Origin: DASZUK01 sp963745595 | GTDB lineage: Bacteria; Actinomycetota; Acidimicrobiia; Acidimicrobiales; RAAP-2 | Assembly: GCA_963745595.1 (NCBI GenBank) | Contig: CAVUYB010000014.1 | Coordinates: 172,923 to 236,922 of the forward strand | DNA length: 64,000 bases | Direction of reading: 5' to 3' | In this document: in pieces, positions 35,561-42,933 of the stretch | Numbering within the stretch: position 1 is the stretch's first letter | How the letters are laid out: each line of letters starts with the position of its first letter | Notes under the pieces: generated by a model | Seen by the model: only the letters and a program-made list of their open reading frames with translations | Told to the model about the DNA's origin: nothing | The model's database searches: none | Position numbers and translations under genes: made by a program

Positions 35561-35683
35561 ATGAGTTCGTTGCTCGACGGCGTCTCGGACGCGGTGGCCC
35601 GCCCGTTCACCTGCACCGGTGAACCGTTCGCTTACTCAAGCGCGAGCGAGGTCCCGCGTCGAGGGGCGAGAAGCGAGCCATGA
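35561..35683 (+). CDS. Possible 40-residue ORF coupled to the aldo/keto reductase
   Basis: ATG 35561 opens an ORF, MSSLLDGVSDAVARPFTCTG and on to ARSEP, whose TGA overlaps the reductase ATG at 35680 by four bases. That overlap mirrors the ATGA and GTGA couplings of the next two genes, which is the only reason to list it. It has no recognised domain and a weak ribosome site; it may be a leader peptide or chance. Confidence 0.25.
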   Translation: MSSLLDGVSDAVARPFTCTGEPFAYSSASEVPRRGARSEP

Positions 35684-36678
35684 ACCACTCGCCGCTCGGA
35701 AGCTCGGGTCTCCAGGTGTCTCGGCTCTGCCTTGGCACGATGACGTTTGGCGTGCAATGCGACGAGCCGAGCTCGCGAGCGATCCTGGACACGGCCGTCG
35801 AGGCGGGCATCTCCTTCCTCGACACGGCGGACGTCTACCCGATCGGCGGCGACTCCTCGACGACCGGGCTAACGGAAGAGATCGTCGGACGCTGGATGCG
35901 CGGTCGACGTGACGAGGTGATCATCGCGACCAAGGGTTTCAATCCGACCGGGCCCCGTCCGTGGGACCGCGGCAATTCGCGCAAGCACCTCCTGTCGGCC
36001 ATTGACGAGTCTCTCCGGCGGCTCCAGACCGACCACGTCGACCTGTACCAACTGCATCAGGACGACCGAGCGACTCCGCTCGATGAGACGCTCGCTGCCC
36101 TCGACCACATCGTTTCGTCGGGGCGGGCTCGGTACGTCGGCTGCTCGAACTTCGCGGCCTACCGAACCGCGTTGGCGCTCGGACGCAGCGAGGCCGGCGG
36201 CGTCGTCCGCTTCGTGAGCCATCAACCCCGGTACAACCTGATCTCGCGCGGTATCGAGCGGGAACTGCTGCCGCTCGCGGCCGAGACCGGTCTCGGTGTC
36301 ATTCCGTACAACCCCATGGCCGGCGGCCTACTGACGGGCAAGCACCGACGCGACACCCCGCCGGAGGAAGGCACCCGCTTCGCTATCGTCGGGACGGGCG
36401 GCCCCCAATACCGCAAACGCTACTGGCACGACCGCTCGTTCGACGTCGTCGATTCCCTACGCCCGCTCGCCGACGAGGCCGGGATCTCGATGGCCACGAT
36501 GGCCGTGGCGTGGGTGATGGCGCAGCCAACCGTGTCGTCGGTGATCGTCGGCGCAAGCCGACCCGAGCAGTTGGACGACGCCGTCGCCGCCGAGATGGCG
36601 CCGCTCGACGACGAGCTCTTGCGGCAGCTCGACGAGCTCACCCTCGAGTTTCGAACGGCGCCGGAGACGGACCCGTGA
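35680..36678 (+). CDS. Aldo/keto reductase
   Basis: 332 residues. Family marks: GTMTFG, Asp in DTADVYPIGG with Tyr as proton donor, the Lys in EVIIATKGFN, QLHQDDRATPLDETLAAL and GCSNFAAYR. NADPH-dependent carbonyl reduction is expected. First secure gene of a three-gene set coupled by GTGA and ATGA overlaps with an enoyl-CoA hydratase and a PNPOx-like protein. Confidence 0.93.
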   Translation: MNHSPLGSSGLQVSRLCLGTMTFGVQCDEPSSRAILDTAVEAGISFLDTADVYPIGGDSSTTGLTEEIVGRWMRGRRDEVIIATKGFNPTGPRPWDRGNSRKHLLSAIDESLRRLQTDHVDLYQLHQDDRATPLDETLAALDHIVSSGRARYVGCSNFAAYRTALALGRSEAGGVVRFVSHQPRYNLISRGIERELLPLAAETGLGVIPYNPMAGGLLTGKHRRDTPPEEGTRFAIVGTGGPQYRKRYWHDRSFDVVDSLRPLADEAGISMATMAVAWVMAQPTVSSVIVGASRPEQLDDAVAAEMAPLDDELLRQLDELTLEFRTAPETDP

Positions 36679-37436
36679 TCGGTCGGTCGCTCGTCACCGC
36701 TGAACGGACCGACCACGTCCTCGTGATCTCGATGCAGCGTGGCGAGAAGTACAACGCCGTCAACCGACAGATGGCCGACGAGTTGGACGCGGCGCTGAAC
36801 CAGCTCGACGATGACGATGAGCTCTGGGCGGGCGTGCTGACCGGTACGAGTGACGCGTTCTGTGCCGGGAGTGATCTCACCGCGGGCGGAGACTATGTGA
36901 CCGAGCGGGGAGGCGAGTACGGGATCATCCGGCGTGAGCGACGCAAGCCGCTCGTCGCGGCCGTTGAGGGCTTCGCCCTGGGCGGCGGGCTCGAGGTCGT
37001 GCTGGCGTGCGATCTCGTGGTCGCTTCGACGTCAGCTCGCTTCGGCCTCCCCGAGGTGAAACGAGGGGTCGTCCCGACCTGTGGCGCCCTATTTCGCGGA
37101 CCGCGTGCGCTTCCGGTGAACCTGGCTCGTGAGATGGTCCTCACGGGCGACCCGATTGACGCAGGTCGAGCGTACGCCGTCGGGTTCGTGAACCTGCTTG
37201 CTGAACCGGGCGACGCCCTGGACCGGGCGGTCGAGCTGGCCGGGCGATTGTGCTCGAACGCGCCGCTCGCGGTCCAGGCCTGCCTGGCCGCGATCGGCCG
37301 CGTGCTCGAGTCCGACGACGAGCTCGGTTGGGCCGCGACGACGACGGCGTACCGCGGGGTTGGTGACTCTGATGACCTACGAGAGGGCGTGGCCGCGTTC
37401 CTAGAGAAGCGGCGCCCAGTTTGGAGCGGGCAATGA
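36675..37436 (+). CDS. Enoyl-CoA hydratase/isomerase family protein
   Basis: 253 residues from GTG 36675 (GTGA overlap). Crotonase-fold motifs: LTGTSDAFCAGSDLTAGG (oxyanion hole), KPLVAAVEGFALGGGLEVVL and ARFGLPEVKRGVVPTCGALF. The catalytic Glu pair is partly altered, as in many actinobacterial members, so hydration, isomerisation or hydrolysis are all possible. Operon partners suggest degradation of a CoA-linked carbonyl compound. Confidence 0.92.
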   Translation: MIGRSLVTAERTDHVLVISMQRGEKYNAVNRQMADELDAALNQLDDDDELWAGVLTGTSDAFCAGSDLTAGGDYVTERGGEYGIIRRERRKPLVAAVEGFALGGGLEVVLACDLVVASTSARFGLPEVKRGVVPTCGALFRGPRALPVNLAREMVLTGDPIDAGRAYAVGFVNLLAEPGDALDRAVELAGRLCSNAPLAVQACLAAIGRVLESDDELGWAATTTAYRGVGDSDDLREGVAAFLEKRRPVWSGQ

Positions 37437-37888
37437 GAGCTCAGCGTCGCGGCCGGCGTATCGCGATGACCCCCGAGGAGGTCGACGACTTCTTGGAGCA
37501 GGAGCGAACCTGCCGGGTCGCCACCGTGAACGGCGACGGGTCACCGCATGTGTCACCGCTCTGGTTCGTCTGGATCGATGGCGCGCTCTGGTTGAATTCC
37601 GTCGTCAAGAGCCAGCGCTGGGTAAACCTCCAGCGCGATCCTCGAATCAGCGTGATCGTCGACGGCGGCGAGGCCTTTACCGAGCTGCGCGGGGTCGAGA
37701 TGATCGGCGAAGCGTCACCGGCCGCCGACGTGCCTCGGAGCGCAACCCCCGACGAATCGGTTCGTGCGGTCGAGGAGCACTACGGACAGAAGTACCTGGC
37801 TGGACCGTTCGTCGCCGACGGTGCCCACGCGTGGGTACGCCTCGTCCCTACCAAGGTGGTGAGCTGGGACTTCCGCAAGATGGGCTGA
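37433..37888 (+). CDS. PNPOx-like (split-barrel) F420/flavin-binding protein
   Basis: 151 residues from ATG 37433 (ATGA overlap). Pattern of the F420-binding PNPOx-like family: EVDDFLEQERTCRVATVNGD, GSPHVSPLWFVWIDGALWLN, SQRWVNLQRDPRISVIVDGG and HAWVRLVPTKVVSWDFRKMG. The ATG eleven codons into the ORF (MTPEEV) could be an alternative start. Probably an F420-dependent reductase in the same pathway as the two preceding enzymes. Confidence 0.9.
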   Translation: MRAQRRGRRIAMTPEEVDDFLEQERTCRVATVNGDGSPHVSPLWFVWIDGALWLNSVVKSQRWVNLQRDPRISVIVDGGEAFTELRGVEMIGEASPAADVPRSATPDESVRAVEEHYGQKYLAGPFVADGAHAWVRLVPTKVVSWDFRKMG

Positions 37889-37955
37889 GAACGGCGCCCT
37901 ACGCCGCCCACCACTTGCTCAGTGCTCGCTGGGCGCTTCGTCCTCGGACTCGGGA

Positions 37956-39114
37956 TCAGTTCCTGCCGTAGTAGCGGAGCGCATTCGCCGAGGTGATGAG
38001 CTCGGCCTGGTCCGCGGTGAGGTCAGCGACGCTGCCGGCCGCCGCGGCCTGTGAGTACGGGAACTTCGTCTCGATGTGCGGATAGTCCGTGGCCCAGGCG
38101 AGATGCTCGGGACCGAGGATGTCGACCGTGAAGCCGACGTTACGATCCTCGAATTGGAACGTCGCCAGCAGACCGCGCTGCGTCACGTACTCGCTCGGCT
38201 GCATCGACAGCGTGGCAATCCGCGCCGAGTCGAACTTGGTGTACGCGTGGTCCATCCGGTACATCAGGTGGGGTAACCAGGAGACGTCCGCCTCGGCGAG
38301 GACGAGTTTGAAGTCCGGGAACCGGTCGAAGACGCCACCGAAGATGATGTCGGCGACCGAGAGCTGAATCTCGAACGGGTTCATGATGTAGTTGGCGAAC
38401 GTACCGTTGCCAAATCCGCCGAAGCCACGGACGCCGGTCCCGGTGTGCAAGCTGATCGGCATCGACAAGTCTCTGGGCGGCGGCCCAGAACTTGTCGTAG
38501 ATCGGGCTGTGGAACGGCCGGTCGAGCGGCGGGAAGCCGGTGATGCTGGCACCGCGAAGGCCGTTGGCGGCAATGCGTTCGAGCTCGGCAACCGCAGCAT
38601 CGATATCGGCCACGTCGATGGCGCCCACGCCGAACATCCTTTCCGGCGCGTACGAGGTGTACTCGGCGGCATGGTCGTTGTACGCCCGGAAGCAGGCGGC
38701 CCGCAGCTCGAGGTCGTCGAGGTGGAACAGCATCATGCACCAGGTGTTGTAGAGCACCTCGGCGCTGACACCGTCGAGGTCCTGTTCCACGAGGCGCTCC
38801 GCCGGGTCCCAGACGCTCTTCGGCGCGGCGGCGAAGCCCTGCCGGAACGCCTCGCGAAGCGCGTCGCCCTTGGCGGACGCCCCGACGAAGCCGCCGACGG
38901 GCACTGGGTCCATGTGCTCGACGTGCCACACGTCAACCATGACGCCGTCGTACTCGAGCTGGCTGACCTTCGGCGCCCGGTCGCGGAAGCGCTTGTCCAG
39001 CCGCTGTTCCCACAGCTCCGGCGGCTCGACGATGTGCGCGTCGGCCGAGACCAGATACATCTTGTCGGCGACCAGCGTATCGCCGCGCTGATTTGATCCA
39101 ACGTTCGTAGACAT
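37956..39114 (-). pseudogene. Amidohydrolase-2 family protein, split by a one-base insertion
   Basis: From ATG 39114 the frame reads KMYLVSADAHIVEPPELWEQ (DxHxxEP metal site), EVLYNTWCMMLFHLDD and YNDHAAEYTSYAPERMFGVG up to KFWAAAQ. The rest is in another frame: LSMPISLHTGTGVRGFGG, DFKLVLAEADVSWLPHLMYR and HLAWATDYPHIETKFPYS. Removing one base at about 38472 joins them into a protein of about 385 residues resembling those at 23825 and 25091. Other catalytic residues are intact. Confidence 0.78.
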
Positions 39115-39737
39115 ATCAGCGAGTATCCTCTTCGACAGATGGCATGTCAACCCCTGGATGAAGTGGGCCTCAATAGTCGATACGTTTTTTGCACACAGAG
39201 GCACGTTTGACTGACCGAGTGGCGACGTCAAAGGGTGCCGGTCCCGCTACGCCCCTGGAGCCCTAGTGCCGGTCAGGACCTCCAGTGCGCCAGCGCACCC
39301 GCAAGACGGTTGATCTGGGCCGGCTCAGCTGCTAGTTCTCCTTCGGGAGGATGTCCAGGACGCGCCGGAGGCAGGCCGCAACCTCGTGCCCCCCGCCCCA
39401 CACTCCCGGCTGGTCATTGTACCGGGTTAGGTGACTGCGGACTCCGATACACCGAAGAAACAATATCGGGCCAGAACTTGCAGATGATTTGGTGTACTCG
39501 GCTTCCAACTTTCAGGATCCATTGAGCGGAATAATCAACGTCATGCGTCGCTCCAAAGCCATGGGTCAGAACGCTAGAATGTGGATTGATGGGCGCGCCG
39601 GGAGGGGTATGGACCCCTCATGGGGCACGCTGAACCGACCGGTGCCGCAGCGTCCAGCGGCGATCGTGGTGCAGAGCGAAGTCGAGTGGCGACCGTTGCC
39701 CCTACGACGATGCATCGTGCCCCGTCGATTCACCGAG
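39115..39737. other. Intergenic region upstream of the signal peptidase
   Basis: No recognised gene. The peptidase frame stays open back to 39489, so a longer N-terminus is possible, but its codons (for example GTLNRPVPQRPAAIVVQ) look non-coding. The part near 39180-39195 has a T-run and 39455-39545 is AT-rich; the latter probably contains the promoter for the rightward gene. ATGs at 39543, 39561, 39582 and 39609 are alternative starts. Confidence 0.35.
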
Positions 39738-40748
39738 ATGGGCTCTGTCGGGTTCACGTACGCTGCAGCGGTGCGCCGACTGTTCGAGGCCGCCGCGACC
39801 GTGCTGCCGCTTGCGCTCCTTGTTGGCGCCTTCGCAGTCGGAGCTGACGCGGCTTCGCCGAAGGCTCTATCGGTTCGGGTCATGGGCGCCGATCGAAACG
39901 ACATCTCGGCCTCATGCGAACTCAGCGGCACCGGCAGCTCCGTCATCGCCTCGGGTCAGGTCAAGAAGGACGGCCTAGGCCATCTCTCACTGTCAGTCTC
40001 GGTTTTCGATGCACCCGGCACCGTCCTCAACCTCCAAGGTCTTGCACATTCAGCGTCCGTACCGGGTGAAGAGGGGCCATGGCAGGCGGATGTACGGATT
40101 ATTCCGGGCTTTGCTCCGACTCGATGCGTGGTTGATCTGGCGACGCCCCAGGAACTGAAAAACTTTTCCGTCCCTTCTACAGCGATGGACCCCACCGTCA
40201 CTCCTGGCGATCACGTGGTGGTGAACACGACCGCGTACTCGACATCGCATCCGCGAAGCGGTGACATCATCGTCTTCCGTCGCCCGGCGGCCGAAAGCTG
40301 TCGAGGCCAACCCGTCACAGACCTCTTGAAGCGTGTCATCGGCCTGCCCGGCGAAACCGTCGAGGTCCGCGACAACAAGGTGTACCTCAACGGCAGGGTC
40401 CTGCCCGAGCCGTGGCTGCCGGCGGCGACCAGCGAGAGCAACCCGTACACGGCCAACTACGGGCCGGTCACCGTGCCGACCGGCGACTACTTCGTGATGG
40501 GCGACAACCGGACCCGGTCGTGCGACAGTCGTATGTGGGGACCGGTCAAGGGCTCGACCATCGTCGGCAAGGTGGTCCAGATAGTCCACGGCCCGCCGCC
40601 AGCAACACCCACAACATCTGAGACAGGGACACGGTCAACATCAACGACCAGCCCGGCGACAGGCCATACAGAGACAGGACCGACATCGTCTGGCTCGACA
40701 AGGACTACCACGACGGTCCCGACAACGCGGGTAAGCACAACAGAGTGA
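39738..40748 (+). CDS. Signal peptidase I-like (S26) protein with altered nucleophile
   Basis: 336 residues from ATG 39738. One helix (about 14-37) anchors the protein; a domain of about 100 residues follows; then S26 boxes: box B VPSTAMDPTVTPGDHV, box D LLKRVIGLPGETVEV with Lys198 and box E GDNRTRSCDSRMWG. The residue aligned with the catalytic Ser (before Met150) is Ala149, while Ser147 matches the second conserved Ser. The tail of about 50 residues is Thr/Ser-rich, as in cell-wall-spanning proteins. Activity is doubtful unless Ser147 replaces the nucleophile. Start is uncertain. Confidence 0.75.
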   Translation: MGSVGFTYAAAVRRLFEAAATVLPLALLVGAFAVGADAASPKALSVRVMGADRNDISASCELSGTGSSVIASGQVKKDGLGHLSLSVSVFDAPGTVLNLQGLAHSASVPGEEGPWQADVRIIPGFAPTRCVVDLATPQELKNFSVPSTAMDPTVTPGDHVVVNTTAYSTSHPRSGDIIVFRRPAAESCRGQPVTDLLKRVIGLPGETVEVRDNKVYLNGRVLPEPWLPAATSESNPYTANYGPVTVPTGDYFVMGDNRTRSCDSRMWGPVKGSTIVGKVVQIVHGPPPATPTTSETGTRSTSTTSPATGHTETGPTSSGSTRTTTTVPTTRVSTTE

Positions 40749-40830
40749 GTCTGAAGGTCACCCGAAGGTCACCGACTACCGGGCCGGCTCTCCCGGCGGT
40801 CAGATTCATGACCTCTGACCTGGTCTCCTG

Positions 40831-40906
40831 TGGTGGGCGGTACAGGACTCGAACCTGTGACCCCTTGCGCGTCATGCAAGTGCGCTACCAGCTGCGCCAA
40901 CCGCCC
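40831..40906 (-). tRNA. tRNA-Val (anticodon GAC), CCA encoded
   Basis: On the minus strand the acceptor stem GGGCGGT/ACCGCCC pairs fully, the D arm is TGGCGCAGCTGGTAGCGCA, the anticodon arm CTTGC-ATGACGC-GCAAG gives GAC and the T arm contains GGTTCGAGTCC. CCA is encoded at 40833-40831. Confidence 0.95.
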
Positions 40907-41019
40907 GTGAAGGGACAACGCTAGCACCCTGTCCGGGCCAGCGGCCGTGTCCCAGCGCTGCGCCCGGCGCGCCGTACCACCGCCAGATGGCCGGCCGGGT
41001 CATCCGATGGCCGGCGCGG

Positions 41020-42021
41020 TCACCCGATGTGCAACACGGCCGCCCCGGTGATCCGGTCATCGGCCAGGTCGGCCAGCGCCTGGTCGGCCCGGTCCAGCGG
41101 GTACGGCACGGTCGTCGCCCGAACGCCGAGGCGGGGGGCGAGCCGCAACAGCTCCTCGCCGTCACGCCGCGTGTTCGCGGTCACGCTCTTGAGCACCCGC
41201 TCGTTGAACAGGTGTCGCTGGTAGTCGAGCGCGGGGACGTCGGTGAGGTGGATCCCGGCGATCGCGAGGACGCCACCGCGGTCGAGCGCGGCCAGGCCGG
41301 GCCGGACGAGGTCGCCGACCGGCGCGAACAGGATCACCGCGTCGAGCGGGTCCGGCGGGACGTCGGCCGCGCCGCCGACCCACGCCGCGCCGAGATCGGC
41401 CGCCAGCGCCTGCGCCTCCGCCGATCGGGTGGCGACGTAGAGCTCGGCCCCTTCGGCCGCGGCGATCTGCGCGGTCAGGTGGGCCGAGCCGCCGAACCCG
41501 TAGAGGCCGAGCCGGCCGCCCGGTCGGAGGCCGGTTGACCGCAGGGCGCGGTAGCCGATGATCCCGGCGCAGAGCAGCGGCGCGGCCTGGTCGTCCGGCA
41601 GATCGTCCGGCAACCGGTACGCGAACCGCTCGTTCGCCACCGCGGCCTCCGCGTACCCACCGTCGTGGTCCCATCCGGTGAACGTCGCCTGCACGCACAG
41701 GTTCTCCGCACCCCGCCGGCAGAACCGGCAGACGCCACACGTCGTCGCCAACCACGCCAGCCCGACCCGGTCGCCGATCGAGAACCGTCCGGCATTCGGG
41801 CCGACCGCGTCGACCCGACCGACGACCTCGTGGCCGGGGACGACCCTTGGCCGGTGCACCGGCAGGTCCCCCTCGGCGACGTGGAGGTCCGTCCGGCACA
41901 CCCCGCATGCCGAGACCTGCACCCGGATCTGACCCGGACCCGGCTCGGGCACCGGACGGTCGACCAGCCGGAGCGGACCGCCGTCGATCGGTCCGGGCTC
42001 GACGACCTCCCACGCCTTCAT
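41020..42021 (-). CDS. Zinc-dependent alcohol dehydrogenase (AdhA-like MDR)
   Basis: 333 residues from ATG 42021 (an in-frame GTG at 42027 is possible). Catalytic zinc ligands: Cys in SACGVCRTDLH, His-Glu in VVPGHEVVG; structural zinc Cys in TCGVCRFCRRGAENLC. The Rossmann motif is LGLYGFGGSAH. It is of the mycobacterial AdhA type. It lies on the same strand downstream of the exonuclease and the lanthipeptide-type locus. LanJA-type zinc dehydrogenases reduce dehydro amino acids in lanthipeptides, but the intervening gene makes that link weak here. Confidence 0.92.
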   Translation of the reverse strand: MKAWEVVEPGPIDGGPLRLVDRPVPEPGPGQIRVQVSACGVCRTDLHVAEGDLPVHRPRVVPGHEVVGRVDAVGPNAGRFSIGDRVGLAWLATTCGVCRFCRRGAENLCVQATFTGWDHDGGYAEAAVANERFAYRLPDDLPDDQAAPLLCAGIIGYRALRSTGLRPGGRLGLYGFGGSAHLTAQIAAAEGAELYVATRSAEAQALAADLGAAWVGGAADVPPDPLDAVILFAPVGDLVRPGLAALDRGGVLAIAGIHLTDVPALDYQRHLFNERVLKSVTANTRRDGEELLRLAPRLGVRATTVPYPLDRADQALADLADDRITGAAVLHIG

Positions 42022-42118
42022 CGCCACCAGTCTCCCCTACCCCAATCTCCCCCACCCCGGCGATCGGTCCCCGACCATCGACACCGGGCCACCGGCTCCG
42101 GGCGATCCGCCGGACCGG

Positions 42119-42863
42119 CTATGCCGGCATCGCCAGGCGCTCGGCGTCGTCGGGCGCCAGCGCGATCGGCCACTGCCACTCGCTGGGCTCGAGCGGCGGC
42201 ATGTCCTGGCTCCGCCGCCACTCGTCGTAGGAGTCCGCCCACTGTCGATGCCAGTTCGCCTGGGCGAGGTGCAGTCGGGCCAGTCGCATCTGGTGCAACG
42301 TCGGGAACCGGCGGCCGATCGCCCCGAGGACGGCGACGGACGCTTCCGCGTCGGCCGCCGCGTCGTGGGCCCGGTCGATGACGACGCCGTACTCCGCACA
42401 GAGGTCGACGAGCCGTGCGCCGGCCCTTGCGGTAGCGGTCGAACCGCCGGTCGAGGACGAGCGCGTCGAGGACCGGTCCGGCGAACCCCCGGTCAGCGAG
42501 GCCCGGCCCGTCGAGCTGGCGGCACTGGAAGTCGAGGATCGTCAGGTCGTAGTCGAGCTTCATGCCGACGATCGGGATGCCCCGGCGGCTGGCCGCGACG
42601 ATCGCGTCGGCCAGCAGCACCACCGCGTCGGTCAGCGCCATTCCGTCGGCCCGCGCTCGTTCCGACGTGATCCCGTGGATCGCCGTCGCGCCCTCCGGGA
42701 TCTCCCGCCCCGGATCGACGAGTGACGTCCGCCGCTCGACCACCCCACCGCCGACGACGGTGACGAGCGCGAACGAGACCGGTACGTCGAAGAACCGGTC
42801 GATGCCCGTCGTCTCGAGATCGAATCCGAGCAGCTCCTGGTCGTGCCAGCCGGTCGGCAACAT
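42119..42863 (-). pseudogene. DnaQ-type 3'-5' exonuclease, split by a one-base insertion
   Basis: The N-terminal frame from ATG 42863 has Exo I LLGFDLETTGIDRFFD, Exo II-type region AIHGITSERARADG and GMKLDYDLTILDFQCRQ up to DRRFDRYRKG. The other frame continues ARLVDLCAEYGVVIDRAHDA, AAADAEASVAVLGAIGRRF (Exo III His/Asp) and ends APDDAERLAMPA. A surplus base at about 42423-42426 explains the shift. Intact length would be about 247 residues, normal for stand-alone epsilon-like exonucleases. Confidence 0.78.
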
Positions 42864-42933
42864 GCCCGGAGCTTGGCAGCGGGGTGTGACAACCGGTGGG
42901 ACTCACCGTCCCCCCGTTCGAGCCGCCGGTGCG

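Noticed and set aside
28334..40910. Prophage or integrative element
   Set aside because: No integrase, terminase, capsid, relaxase or transposase gene is visible; only composition and tRNA position hint at transfer, so no mobile element is called.
41020..42021. Alcohol dehydrogenase as a LanJ-type tailoring enzyme of the peptide locus
   Set aside because: An unrelated exonuclease gene separates it from the locus, and its motifs are those of general AdhA-type enzymes; kept only as a remote possibility.
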